Source: Steinernema hermaphroditum
Lineage: Eukaryota; Nematoda; Chromadorea; Rhabditida; Steinernematidae
Direction: 5' to 3'
Assembly (NCBI GenBank): GCA_030435675.1
Contig: CM059623.1
Location: forward strand, 3,498,012-3,562,011
DNA length: 64,000 nucleotides
Under the pieces are notes generated by a model. It worked only from the letters and a program-made list of their open reading frames with translations, made no database searches and was not told the origin of the DNA. The position numbers were made by a program, and so were the translations under genes. This document shows positions 44,823-57,300 of the stretch, piece by piece (position 1 is the first letter of the stretch; each line of letters opens with the position of its first letter).

Positions 44823-45359
44823 ATGCAACGAAAGAGTGACGACACCGACGAAGAAGGAAAGCGTCGCCACAAAAGACAATTAACTATGTCACTGCCATCC
44901 AATTGTATGATATACGTATATGATATAAATTTTAATTTTAAGGAGATCGGTAGATTAAGCCTGAATGAGGACAGGTTTGAAGTGCGTTACAGCGGACAGA
45001 TGGGCAAGCTGTTCACCTTGAGGGATTTCAATGTTGGGGAACGGCTTCTAGGATATCGAGGTAGAAGAATCTTCATATTTTCCCACTTACGGCAAAATAC
45101 GGCAAGGACATTGGAAATTCAGACAAAACATCGGGGCCGGCTCCCGACCACCTGGCAGGGCACAGCCTATGCCAGGACGTACCGACCCGAAAGCGCCGAG
45201 GAGTCGAGCACGACCGTCCCGCGAATCGCGGAGGCGCGACGCCCACAGAGAGGCATCGTGGTTGCACGGCGCCGACACCGGCAATTGTACGGCATTGAAC
45301 CCGAAGATTCAGAGCCGACAGCTAGCGTCTTTGAGGCGAGTACCCTTATACAGGGGTAA
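44823..45359 (+). CDS. Hypothetical protein, 178 aa
   Basis: The frame starts MQRKSDDTDEEGKRRHKRQL and continues with MIYVYDINFNFKEIGRLSLN, FEVRYSGQMGKLFTLRDFNV and an Arg-rich end. A 27-nt segment within it (gtatatga...attttaag) could be spliced without changing frame. The middle looks coding; the Arg-rich end is doubtful. It may be one exon of a larger gene. Confidence 0.35.
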   Translation: MQRKSDDTDEEGKRRHKRQLTMSLPSNCMIYVYDINFNFKEIGRLSLNEDRFEVRYSGQMGKLFTLRDFNVGERLLGYRGRRIFIFSHLRQNTARTLEIQTKHRGRLPTTWQGTAYARTYRPESAEESSTTVPRIAEARRPQRGIVVARRRHRQLYGIEPEDSEPTASVFEASTLIQG

Positions 45360-46045
45360 ACTTTGACATTCCGTTTGCATCGGTGCGAAGAGGATCAGAC
45401 GAACAGAGAAAATCTACTGAAGTGTCCCTCTTTCTCCACGACATGAACGGTCATTGAAATCGTATTTTAGACAACTAGGAGCAACTAGGAGTCTATTCAC
45501 TTCAGAGACGTCTACATTGAATGGATGCCGAAAAATTGTCTGCAAAATGGATATCAGTTGCAAAAGGGACTAGACAGCAACGTCCACACGCAGCGAAGAA
45601 GCGGTCATTTCTGCTTCTGCTTCTCTTCCGCTCGGTTGCTTGGCGTTGCTTCCGAATTCTCTTGGTCACTGTGGCTCGGCACACTGATCTGTGCACATGT
45701 TTACGTTTTTCTGCTTTTCTGCTTTCTCTGTTTCTGCTTCGTTCGGTTCATTGGCGTCCCTTCCGGATTCTCTCGCTCGCCGTGATTTAAACTTCGCGTA
45801 CTTCCAGCTACTTCCTGTGACTCATTTACTGCACAGGAAATTCGGTGGATTGAGAGAGTTTATCCAATCGTGATCAAATGTGACTAGTTTTAGTTTTGTT
45901 CATAGTTCTAGAGTAGAGCCAATATTTGTGTTTCGTTGATAACTTCTGAAAACGATTCGCGCGTATTTCTATCGTTTGTCAGCGCGAATGGAAGATTTGG
46001 TTATCTATTTATTCAATATTTCCGTTGCTTTCAGGCATAATCGAA
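45360..46045. other. Intergenic region and probable 5' UTR of the zinc-finger gene
   Basis: Overlapping frames around 45521-45790 are driven by a duplicated TTCTGCTTCTC/TTCGGTT-type segment (CGGTTGCTTGGCGTTGCTTC versus CGGTTCATTGGCGTCCCTTC). No gene is supported. A trans-splice-like acceptor (tgctttcag) at 46034 precedes the next ATG by 11 nt. Confidence 0.4.
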
Positions 46046-47526
46046 ATGCAAGAGGAAGCCTCTGCTGGCGACGACTTCTTCACGCTGGACGAGTTGGAAT
46101 TGCTCGCCGAAGCGGCGACTCAAGGAACACTTTACAGCCATCGTGTGCCTACGATCATCCAGACCGCCGCGACGTACTACCGAAGTGATCTTATGAGGCA
46201 GCTGCAGAAACAGAAAGAAGAAGCCATGCAGCTGAATCGTGGAATCAGTGATTCTTTGGCTTCTCTCTGTCGCCCTCGCCAAATTAGCACTGTGGCTGAG
46301 ATTGATGACCTTGGCAAATCTCCGGAAATCATCGTAATCGATGAGTGAGTTTCGGTCGGTTTCGTTGGTTATGCTGACTTGAGCGTTTAGTGACGACGTG
46401 GATCAGGACGACGTGGAGCAGGAAACTCCACAGGCAGGAGAAAGCGAAGGTGAGTTGTTCTTAAGTAGGTAAGCCAAATCTGATTTCATTTTTCAGCTTC
46501 GGAGATCAGCCAAACTATGGACAGCTCTTCAGCGTTCAGTGAAGCTAGCAAGGGACAAAAAGCTTTTCAAGAACCTACTGCTGATCAAGGTGCTGAATAT
46601 TCTGCTCGTGGATTATTGTTTGTGTTTTTAGCTTCACAGATTAGTACTTCTCTGTCCGACACTCATGCAGTTGGAAGTAACCTGAGTGGAACAGCAGATC
46701 CATCACAAACATCTCATGAAGCAGGCGATGCCGTAGGAAACGGTGGCGCCTCTCTTTACAATTAAAGTAACGGACATTGTATTTTTTAGCTTGTGAGAAG
46801 CCTAATCCAGCAGCCACTGCTGCTGTAGAACTGCAACCAGTGGCCAACGGTCGAGAACATCAAGGTGCTGAATGATTTTCCCATATTTTAATTGAAGATG
46901 CCATTTTTAGCGTCGCAAGAACAGCAAGCGTCACCAGAACACGTTGTCACGAAACCATCGGCTGCAGCTGTGGTGCAAGAATCGCGCGAGCCAAGAACTT
47001 CATCACGAATCCAATTCGGCTACTGGAAGGTATGACATCATTTTCGTATGCCTTTTCCTAACCAGTACAGTTATAGTGTCAAAAGCGAGGTTGTGGCCAC
47101 AAGGACATAGTGATAGCATGGGGAAAGGATGAACTAAAACGTCACATCGGAAACCACCACAAGTCTGGCACCTGTCGATGCTGCATAGAAGGTTGTAGCA
47201 GAATTATGAACAGGCCCAGCGCATTCCGTGAGCATTTGATGGTAGTTACCGCCATCTCATTTCGTCCTCATAACTCGTTTTCCATAGAAATCGCACAAAC
47301 TCACGGTTGATGAGCTGAGTCCGGAGCAGAATCGTCGATTAATGGATACTGAAAAAGCCTATTATGACAAGTGGGAATTGGATGTGAACCGATATTTTCC
47401 ACCGGAAGCGTTTATTCGACATATTTGGGATCCGCGGCCGCTTCCCGCAAAAGTTCGGATGAGGTGAGATGTTCATGATAAGAGTATTGATGAGAAAGAA
47501 CCGTTTTCAGGGCTGGTGAGCAGTGA
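46046..47526 (+). CDS. Two-finger C2H2-like zinc-finger protein
   Basis: Nine phase-consistent exons: 46046-46344, 46391-46449, 46497-46589, 46632-46742, 46790-46864, 46911-47029, 47077-47241, 47288-47463, 47511-47526. The ATG at 46046 lies 11 nt after a TTTCAG acceptor, fitting spliced-leader trans-splicing. The N-terminal region is acidic, with a helix rich in Q/K (RQLQKQKEEAMQLN). Four phase-1 exons encode short Ser/Gln/Pro-rich linkers that look like duplicated cassettes. The C-terminal part carries CQKRGC...HIGNHH and CRCCIEGC...HLMKSH, two Cys2-His2-type fingers, then a helical tail (KAYYDKWELDVNRYFPPEAF). It probably binds nucleic acid in the nucleus. It converges with crh-1. Confidence 0.75.
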
Positions 47527-48386
47527 AATCAGGACGGCCTTCACGAATTATGAAGATTACTAACGATTATCGGTGGCTAGGTGAAATCTGTTTTGTTTGC
47601 CTTGTTATAGCATTGTTCACCTGATGTATTTATCTCGGATTTGTAAATGGATGATGTAGTATTTCGTCTCGGTGTCAAAAGCTAGATTGTGGCGATGATC
47701 TGCTTGCGTGATTTTGGTAATTTGAGCACCTATTCCTGAAGTTGAGATTGAGAAGATGCCGAAAGTGACCCATTGCCGAATGCCGAATCAGGTTGCATAA
47801 CTGACTTTGAGAACCACTGAACAGCCCCCGTCTGCAGCCAAACAGAAAGAACGATTTATAGACTCTATGAAATAACAACTCATTTTGTCAGATTGATGTA
47901 CAATAGAAGTTACACGCCTTTTAGAACGGAAACGATCGAAAGTGGGAGGAGTGGAGAACGCAGCAACAGAGAGAAATGCTTTGGACACGGAACAACATCT
48001 AGGAATCGAGACTACGGTATGTTGGGAACACTGAGAACTAATCGAGAACGGTCTCTATTTATACAATCATTTGGTTTTACGAAGCAGAAGTGGGAATCAA
48101 CAAACGTCGGGCCTATACGGCGCCCTTTACCATAGGGCGCCGCAAGCCATCAGAGGCGCGGACTTGGGCAAAGAATCATGTTTAGGGGTGGAGGAAGAAG
48201 ATGATATGACCGATTAGAAAAGCAGAGACTTTGAGTGATCGTGCAAAATAAATATCAACTATCGGCGGCCGTATTGTTGTGAAGTGGTCGACTAGGGCGC
48301 TGTGGGAAGTGTGATGAGGGAGGTCGGCGCAGCCGCGTAACAAACGGAGAAGAAGGTAGATTGAGTGTGGAGGATGGGAGCGGGCC
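47527..48386. other. Convergent intergenic region
   Basis: It holds the 3' ends of the zinc-finger gene (plus) and crh-1 (minus). Short frames on both strands have no splice support. No repeat was recognised. Confidence 0.45.
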
Positions 48387-51300
48387 TCACATGTCGGCCT
48401 TTTCCTTCCGACAGTAGAGTTCCTTGAGCGTTTTCAGCTCCTCGATTAGGGCCTTATTCTGGTTTTCGAGCACCGCTACGCGGTTCTCTAGGCACTTCAC
48501 GTATTCCTTCTTCTTTCGCCGGCACTCTTTCGCTGCTTCTCTGAAAAAACAGATCTTTAGTAAACAAGTTGGCTCAAGATATGTGTGAAACATTATGAAA
48601 AGTGGTATAGTTGCAGGAAAAAGCGAAAAAAAAATTGCTGATTCCAATGGGACTCGAACCCACCCCGACCGTTTAGTAATCCCCACTGTTAACCACTGTG
48701 CCATGCAACTATTTGTCTACAGGCCCTTGCCCTCTGTGGCATAGTGGTTAGCACCACTGGTTATCAAACGATTGATGCCAGTTCGAATCCCAGTCCAACC
48801 AATTATTTATTCGTGTCCTGTGGAAATATTCATTTTTCTTTTTTCTTCTTCTGAAGATTTTTCAAGATTCCCACTTTCAATCTCACAAATGACGTTGAGG
48901 ACAAACGCTCATCCGGATTAAAAAGTAGTCAATATCTAGAGTTCCCGGAACCTTTCCTGTGTCCGATTTAATCCGCCAAATCCGTTTAACCGTCGATCAG
49001 CACTAAGTCGATGATTTTGACGCTGTTGTTTACGCGTGCCGGTTGACAGAAAAGGGCATTTGGAATACTCGGAAGATCCGTGATAGGCACCCGTCAACAG
49101 GATGCTGGAAACTGGTTTTTGATTGATCCGATTTTGCACAGTAGTGGCATATATAGTAATTTCGGTGATTTTGTGAACTTTCCATGGATAAAAAACTGAA
49201 ATCACCCACTTAACGTATCAGATCTGTCTATCTCACTGAAAGCCCCTTGGTGTTTATCGGCAATGGGGCATGCCCATTTCCGTAATAACACCCTCCTTAA
49301 TCCATTTGGCTTAGTCGGGTACACATCCGTCCGCTTAATGTTTGTTTTGCATCGCTTCTTGTAACATCAGGATTTCCGGGCAATTTCCGTAATAACATGC
49401 TCCCTCATCTTATCGCCTTAATCACGAGTCACATGGGCCAACTGCATAACATCTTAATGGATTACGGAATTCTGGACATCTGTAGCTTTACAAGGAATGA
49501 TTCTTGTCAGGCAAAAGCCCAAAATGAGAAGATTTCTTGGACACTACTAATCTCAGAGACTCCCCCATCTGGTATCCGCTTATAATACATTAATCCTTTT
49601 CCCAATCTCTTCCATTTTAATCAGGACACCATGTCTTGATGTTTAACCGCTTCGTGTATCGTTGCGGATTTCTTAATAGTGTTTCCATTTGAGCGTCTAG
49701 CATTTTTGTACAATAACCACAGCAAAACAGAACCTAAGAAGGCGTACACTTTACACACAGAGCAATAAGAAAGGAAAAAATAAAAAGCATTGCTTCCGCT
49801 GGGATTCGAACCCAGAACCATAAAATGGTTGTTGAAGCCTGTTACCTCTAGACCACTCATACGCTTCCAATCCTTTTGGATCGGAATGATATAACCTCAA
49901 TAGCAAATTTAGATCTGCATTTTTCTCGAAATCTACCCGGTATGGGCCGCTGATCTTTTGCACAGTTACTACTATCCGCAAGATCTATCAGCGCACCTAA
50001 TTTGAGCGAAATCGGTGGAGGTCATGTTTGACACTTCCCTGGTGAGCCGAGCCGGGTGGGCGAGCCACCTTCGGCTCAGGTGGCATCTATGGCTGTAACA
50101 TTCCCTCATGCTCATTTTCCTGACATCGGTTGAAACAAAGAAAAGAAGCCCCCATCCGAGAAGCCTTATCCCTTTGCCCTCTGACAACCTCCCGCATCGA
50201 GAAATCCTCTTACACAACATTGGGATTTCAGTTTAATCTTCGGATGTCCGCCATGATCCTATGACATATTAGTCATGTACATGATGACGAGTGTTTCATG
50301 ATGAACGATAGTCTCTGATGGATTAACGCAATTTCCGAATGTCGAACGAACATGCGTAATAGATTTTGATTTCGCTATTTTGGGATGCAGGTCGTCGGTT
50401 AGTCATCGTTCCCATCATGGCTCAAACGTCTAAGCGCCTATCATTCCGTTTAAAAGAAGAAATTCAGTGTTTTAAGTGGACTTTAATAGTCGAATGTGTT
50501 GAATCCCGAGGAGAAATCCGAGATCACTGATTGGGGAAATCAATAGTTTGACTTTTAAAGCGAGTCCCGAAAATATTGATTGGGGCAGGATTCGAACCTG
50601 TGACCTTCCGAGTGACAATTGCCACGCAAAAGGTCACTGGATCGGATCCCACCGGAAGCTCTTTATTGCTTTAACGAACATTATATTTTTTCTTTTGCAT
50701 TTTCCTTTTCCAGCACCCTTTGTAAGATGGAAAACATACCTGTTTTTCTGAAGTCTGACCTGCCTCTTTCGGTTGCTATCATCGTTGCCACCGTCTAAAG
50801 CACTTGTCATGCCAGAACCATCATAATCACATCCAATCATACCTAACGGACTCGGCGACGAGTTGTAATTGCTGAGTTGTAGCGGACTCTGCCACTCGGC
50901 TGCAAAAACGCGCGTTTCCATCACGCCGGCATCGCGGTAGGTCGACTCACCGTGATTGTTCATGAAGGTGCCGGAGGTCGCGAGGGTGACTGCTGTGGCG
51001 TCTGGCTTCAGGCCGAGGATCTCGTGCGGATGAATCATCAACCCTGACGGCGCTCCGCTGTTGCTCACCACAGCGCCTGAAACGAGGGACGATGACGTCG
51101 CCAAGTGGCGGTGAGGGCGGGAGGAGGAAGCCGACGGGAGGGGGAGGCACATCGATCGAGGTTAACCTTTCCATGACGACATGACGTCGAGCAGCGGACG
51201 GGTCAGAGATCGGAGACATAACATGATATCTTATAGTGTCTCACTCTCTAGACTACTGGTGAAGAAAAATATCAAATAAAATAAAATTTAAAAAAGCTTT

Positions 51301-54300
51301 TTCTCCTGCCGAACTCGAACCTGCAGTGATCGTTTCGTAGGCGAGAATGTTAACCATTCGACTACATCGAGCACTGTCTCTTTAACTACGATCTTTTGTG
51401 ATCGAGTGGTTCAATGGTTAACGCTTTGAATAACAAACGATCGATGCGGGTTCGATCCCCCTCACATCTAAACATTTTTCCTTTGTCCTCTTATCCCTTT
51501 TTGCGTTTTTTATTTTGCGTCACGATATCAAAAGTCCAAGTGTTAACCTTTCCACGGCGGCATTGCGTCGGCCAAAGATCGGAGGGCGGCTGAGAGTGGC
51601 AACGTCGTAGGCGAGGGCGCAAACAGAATTTCCAATAATTTTTTGGCCGACAGGTTCCTAGCCCAACGGAGCAGTGACTAAACGCGAGCTGCACGCCTAA
51701 TCTCACTTAACTGACTGACATGAGCGCCCGGCCTACAGCATCCGGAATGTGTTTTCCTCCCCTTCCGTATGGGCATGTATGTATGACATTAGTGTGTGAA
51801 TGCGTTTCCGCAGGATGAGAATTACGCGAATCGGCGCGACACATTACTCATGCAATAAAAAGCTGAAGAAGCGCGAAAACAGAGCGAAGAGCCCGAGTTG
51901 TTCCACTTGTTGGCATTAGGGCCCGTCATAACAACATTTTGGATTTGAGTGAGCAAAACAAGATTTGGGGGAAGGTGAGCTTCTCGCGTGTTTTTCAGGA
52001 AATCACGTATGCGGGCAACCGTGGTCTAGACGGAAGGGAGTCGTGGTTTCAAGGTGGATTGTGGACATTAGACGACTTCCTGTCTAGTGTATTTCGTGAA
52101 GGAGGCGCTCAAATGTTAACTTTAGAAACATCTGGAGCAAGAAGGATAGTATGATGCGTATGGATTCGTATGTAACATTTTTATAGACATGGATGTTTCC
52201 GTCCCCCTTCTGTATCGCTCAAATTTTGGTTTATTCTGTAGATTGAACCTCGACCATTGTTACACCCAGTAGCGATTCAAAAATCTTTTTTTTTGTTACA
52301 AAAAACACGTTTTTCTAGCAAACATGTTCAGGTGCCTGACTTTCATCGTTTTTTGGATAGTTTTCAAGGCACACCGAGTTCCTTTTTTGGTGTTTTTAAC
52401 CTTAAAGTTCAAGGTGCTCTATTATACACCCACTTTCACCATAACTTTCAGATCTCCCATCGTCATAAGTCCGATCCCGTAGTCTTTAGATTTCGCAGAG
52501 CGGCGAAACAGAAAACAGGAAACTACAACCTCCAGCGAAAACATCGTAAAAGATCACTCTCCCTTCCATCAACTGTCACATCGGCGTTCAAAACAAACTC
52601 ACCAACTGGACTGATCTGCGGCGTGTGAGCGGGAACGGATGTGATCGAGCCGGGCGGAGGGATACCGCCGTCGGGAGGCGGTACGGTCGTTCGAACGGCG
52701 ACGGCGGCGGTGGCGCCTCTGGCAAGCCCCGAGAGGACGGTGATGTCGGCGACGGACGGTCCGCTGCCGTTGGTGACGAGGTGCGGCGGAATGCTCGGAC
52801 CCGGCCGGGTGACTGTAAACAAGACGACGGTGACGTCATGTAAGGCGTGAGCCCATGGCGGGAGATTAGGGTGCGATCGAGTGGAACGACGCCGATGGGG
52901 GAAATGCGAATGGGTGCGCTTTGAAGAACGTGGAAAGTGGAGAGCACTTTGATATTAATAGCGATGGTTGGCGGAGTGTGCGTAATTTACAAAATGCAGA
53001 GGAAAGGGAAAGTGACGTCAGTGGAACATATGATGAGGTGGATGATGAACGGGATCAGTTTTTTTGCCATGTGGAAAAAACAGATTTTGATGATACTCAA
53101 AAACCTCGAAAGTTGCAGAAGACTTCATCAGACGACTAAATTTATATGCCAAATAATGAAAAAATGCAACGGAAAGTATTTTCAAAAAATTAGAAACATA
53201 GCGGAAGCCCCGAAAAAAATTTGTGCATCTCTCGGGTATCGAACCCGCCTCGACCGTTTTCTAATCTACTACGTTACCCATTGAGTCATGCAGTCACATG
53301 ACTCTTCAAGACTTGAATCAATGCTTTCCATAGTTTAGCGGTTAGCACTCGAGTCTATAAAACGACCGGTGCGAGTTCGAGTCCGACAGGAAGCAAACAA
53401 TATCAGATGAATGGAATGTTTTTCTTTTCAACACTCGACCGACTTTTGCAAAATCTCAACGATTAAAATACTAAAAAACAACACATTTTTGTCAAATATC
53501 TGCTAGCGGGTATAACTACCATTTTCTGGCAAACACCGCTGATACATTTCATCAAAAATTAAAGTCGATTTTATTGTTCTTAAGCCTTAAAATATCGTTA
53601 TATTATACCATGCTACTTTCCCAATTTCGCTAAAGTTAGATGGTCTACTGCAGAAACAGTTTATACACACAATATTCTCGATGCACAAACGACGTCACTA
53701 CCACGTTCGAACGTCGCCATCGGCCGTTCTGCCATAATTCGATCGCAGAACCGGTCGTCGTGATTTTTAGCCATCAGCTCAAAAAATGTCAATAAACGAC
53801 GTCAACCAATGTATCGGGTGTTTATTTTTAGCACGTCTTACACGTCAAAATAAGTGTGTAATGGCGTCAAGGAAGTTATTTGCAAGATAAGCGGAAAAAT
53901 CAAATCATTGTTTTCAAAATTTTCTTGTTTTTCAACATTTCAGTCCCACATGTACGGCCATAACAAGAAGCCGTATTGTTGGCCGTCCTGTTTTCGATGA
54001 CTAACCTGTTATTGTCATTTAGACAATGTCTACATATTGAGAAGGTGTACTTTTGTCTATGGGATTGAGTGACTCTCTGGTATTTCCATCTATGGCCTCT
54101 AAGAATGAAACAAAGCCCACGTTTAAGATGAAACTGTTGAACTCTTGAAAAGATGGTTATTTTTTCGGTTTTCTCAATCGTACTGTAGTCGTAGCGGAAA
54201 CTGATCCCTAGTACGAGTACAAATAAAGGAAGTTCGTCTAATTGGTTAGTAGTAGATGCCAGAAAATTATGCTGAAAAACGGTTAGAATCTTGAGCGGAA

Positions 54301-57300
54301 AAACATCTCATTCATTTGATGTTCTTTGCTTCCTATGAGATTCGAACCCACACTGATCGTTTTACAGCCGCGACTGCTAACCACTAGACCACGACACTAC
54401 TTCAAATCTGGAATCCCGACTGTATGATTCAGTGGCTAGTACTTTAGATTATAAAACAATGGACTCGGGTTCGATCCTCACTGCAGTCAAATTTTTTGTT
54501 ATTGTTCCAGATTTTTTTCCTGCTTTTTTCTATTGTCTTTTTCATGTCAGTACCACTATTATAGTGTGAATTTATCCTTTTTTATATTTCCAGCCCTCCA
54601 CTCTGAAGCCACTAAAAGATAATGTTTCTCAATGAGATTTCTTCTGATGTCAGGTAAAAAATGGACCCTAAGCTCCGATTAGAAAGTACCAAGTTCAGGT
54701 CCACCTTGCGAGACATGATGGTTGCACCTGCTAAAAGCCAAAAGTCAGAAAAATTTGATGATCTTTCCTAGTCTTCCTTCACCAAACGTCTTAAAATTAA
54801 GTACATATCGTATTTCCGCCTGTTGCCCTTCGATTACTGTAGGTCGAACTTTTTATGGCTGGGACATTACTTTTTGTGGCGATTAGGATGTACCGTCGGA
54901 ATTATGATCTTGCTAAAAATAAAGGCACTTTCGTGCACAACATGCCCTCCACCCTCTCCACAAATGACATCACGTGCGGACATTTGGGTGGAGTTCATTA
55001 GCCGTGAAAACAGAGTGATGTGATGCGGGTGGCGGGTGGGGAGCGTGTGCATAATAAAGAGGGAGGTCCCGGGACGTGAATTGACCCCGCGATGCTCACC
55101 TGCAGCCGCGTATGACGTGTTGTTCATCGAAACGGGAGCCGCGATCGGGGCTGTCGCCGCTGAAACATGCAAAATAATTCTCGTCGCCCGGGGTTACGGT
55201 AGCGCGGGTGGCCCTCCGAAGAGTTTGTGGCGAGCAGAAAACACACAAAGTGGGGGGTGGGAGAGAGGCTCCAAAAAATTTCAGAGGGAGGGGAAGGTCG
55301 CCTATCATCATGTCCTACAAAAACGGTCCTCCAAGCAATATGCATGCAGATAACAAGAAGAATAGGGTTGGATAGGGAATAGTGGTGGGAAGATGGTCTC
55401 AAGAAGCTCTTATTTTTTAAGAGCTCTTCTCTAATACAACACGATCGATGAATGATAATAACTTTGATTATGATAGTGTGCTCATTTGCGAGCCACCTGT
55501 AGTAGGAACAGTGACGGAGTAAAGGCAAAGATGGTCCATCGGACCGAACATGTTCCAGTTCTTGGGTTCGATTGGGTTCACTGTGATAGTCTCCTCATTT
55601 GCGAGTGACCTGTAGTAACAAAAAGTGACGGAGTAATAGTTTGGTGGGTCATCGAAAGTACGAATTTTTGGGTACGATTCGGTTCGACAGTTCGAAATCT
55701 CACCCGAGTAAAGACTGGGCTTATGATAGAGGTGACCATAAGTCCTTTGATCATATGATTTTTTTGACAGCTTGAATAAAATCGCTTCTTTTCACACAAA
55801 ATCACAAATTTTATTGCCACTTCTCTTCAAATATACGCCTTCAGCGTTGTGTGATGGTTAATTCACACAGATTCTGTTAAAGAGGCTAGGCTAGACGACA
55901 AATCAAGATTCTAGAAGTTGCAACGTCTGGAAAACATCCTTCATCCACTAAACCATGATCTGAAGCCGACACCGTTTCCTTACATAAAACAACACAATCA
56001 ATTCGATCACTTTGAAGCGATGACCAATATCGACCGATCAACAAGGTGTGAAAACGAAGACAGCTCGTGTCTGTCAGTTCATTCCAGACAGTTCTGTCTG
56101 CATGTAACCCACACAAGGTGATTGTCCTTTGTAGCGTCATAGACAGACAGTTCGGCGAAGAAATGAGAAAAAGCATTTCATCTTAATTACGATTTTCAAA
56201 GTGAGGAACCTAGGCGATGTGTAGGGATTCTACCAAATGCTAAAGACTTAACTAGAAATCTGGAAAGTCCGAAAAGAGCACAATAACGTAACCTCGTTTT
56301 TATGGAAGACTACTCGGGTCTCAAGGTTCAAAATAGAGGAGAGGCAAAGCGTTCTTTGGTTTAGGTTCGAATCAGGTTTAGTACGTAAATCAGGTACAAC
56401 ACGACGCTATTTTCCTGTCGGAATAAACCAACAACCATGCGAAAAAGGTCGCTTAACTGTTGGTCATTAGCAGCTGAGCCTAGTAACCCTGATTTTCACT
56501 GAAATTACGGTACACTTTTTGTTTTGCTCATCTAAAATTTTGTTTTTAAATCGGCTGTAATATGAAGTGGTTACCTAATTATATAACCTTCTATAACCAA
56601 TAGTGAGGCTTAGATCGCATTCTTGAGGTCGAAAGGATCAAAAAGTTAGTGAGGCTTTCGTGGATCATAACACAACCCTACAGGAGAATATCGACCAATA
56701 GGCAATAGGACCGCAAACCTAGAGAATCTCCCGTCTAGGACATCACACAATATAACTAGATCCCCTCAGATATTACAAACTGTCAAACCCCCCTAAAACG
56801 CGCAAAATTGATCTCCGATCACTCGATACGCACGACCAAAACGCAACCCATCGGAATTCCCAAAAATCGTCATCGCCTCGGTCGTCTCAAAAGACGGAAA
56901 TTCGAGAAACAAGCGGCTCGGCCGGATTACAACCTATTCATCGGCGCTGCACCCAAACGCTAGCCCGCCTCGACGGATCGATCGATAGTTCGGGGGTGAT
57001 AAAACACAAACAGACGCCACACGCACACACACACACAACAAAACGACGTCGCAGCGGCGAGTGGTGACGACGCGATGACGCCGCCAGCCGGTTGGTCGCT
57101 CGTTCGTCGCTTGATCGGTGCAAGTGTGAGTAGTGTTATCACCAGCACCTCTCGAGAAGAACTTTTTCGATTACGACGCCGCCGAAAATGGGCGACCGAA
57201 GAGACGGTGGTGATGCCCCGCCGGTGTTCATGAGCGCTGTCAGGGAAGGGTTTGGTGTTCGGGCGAGGGTTACAGAACTTTTGGTTTGGACTTTTGGTCA

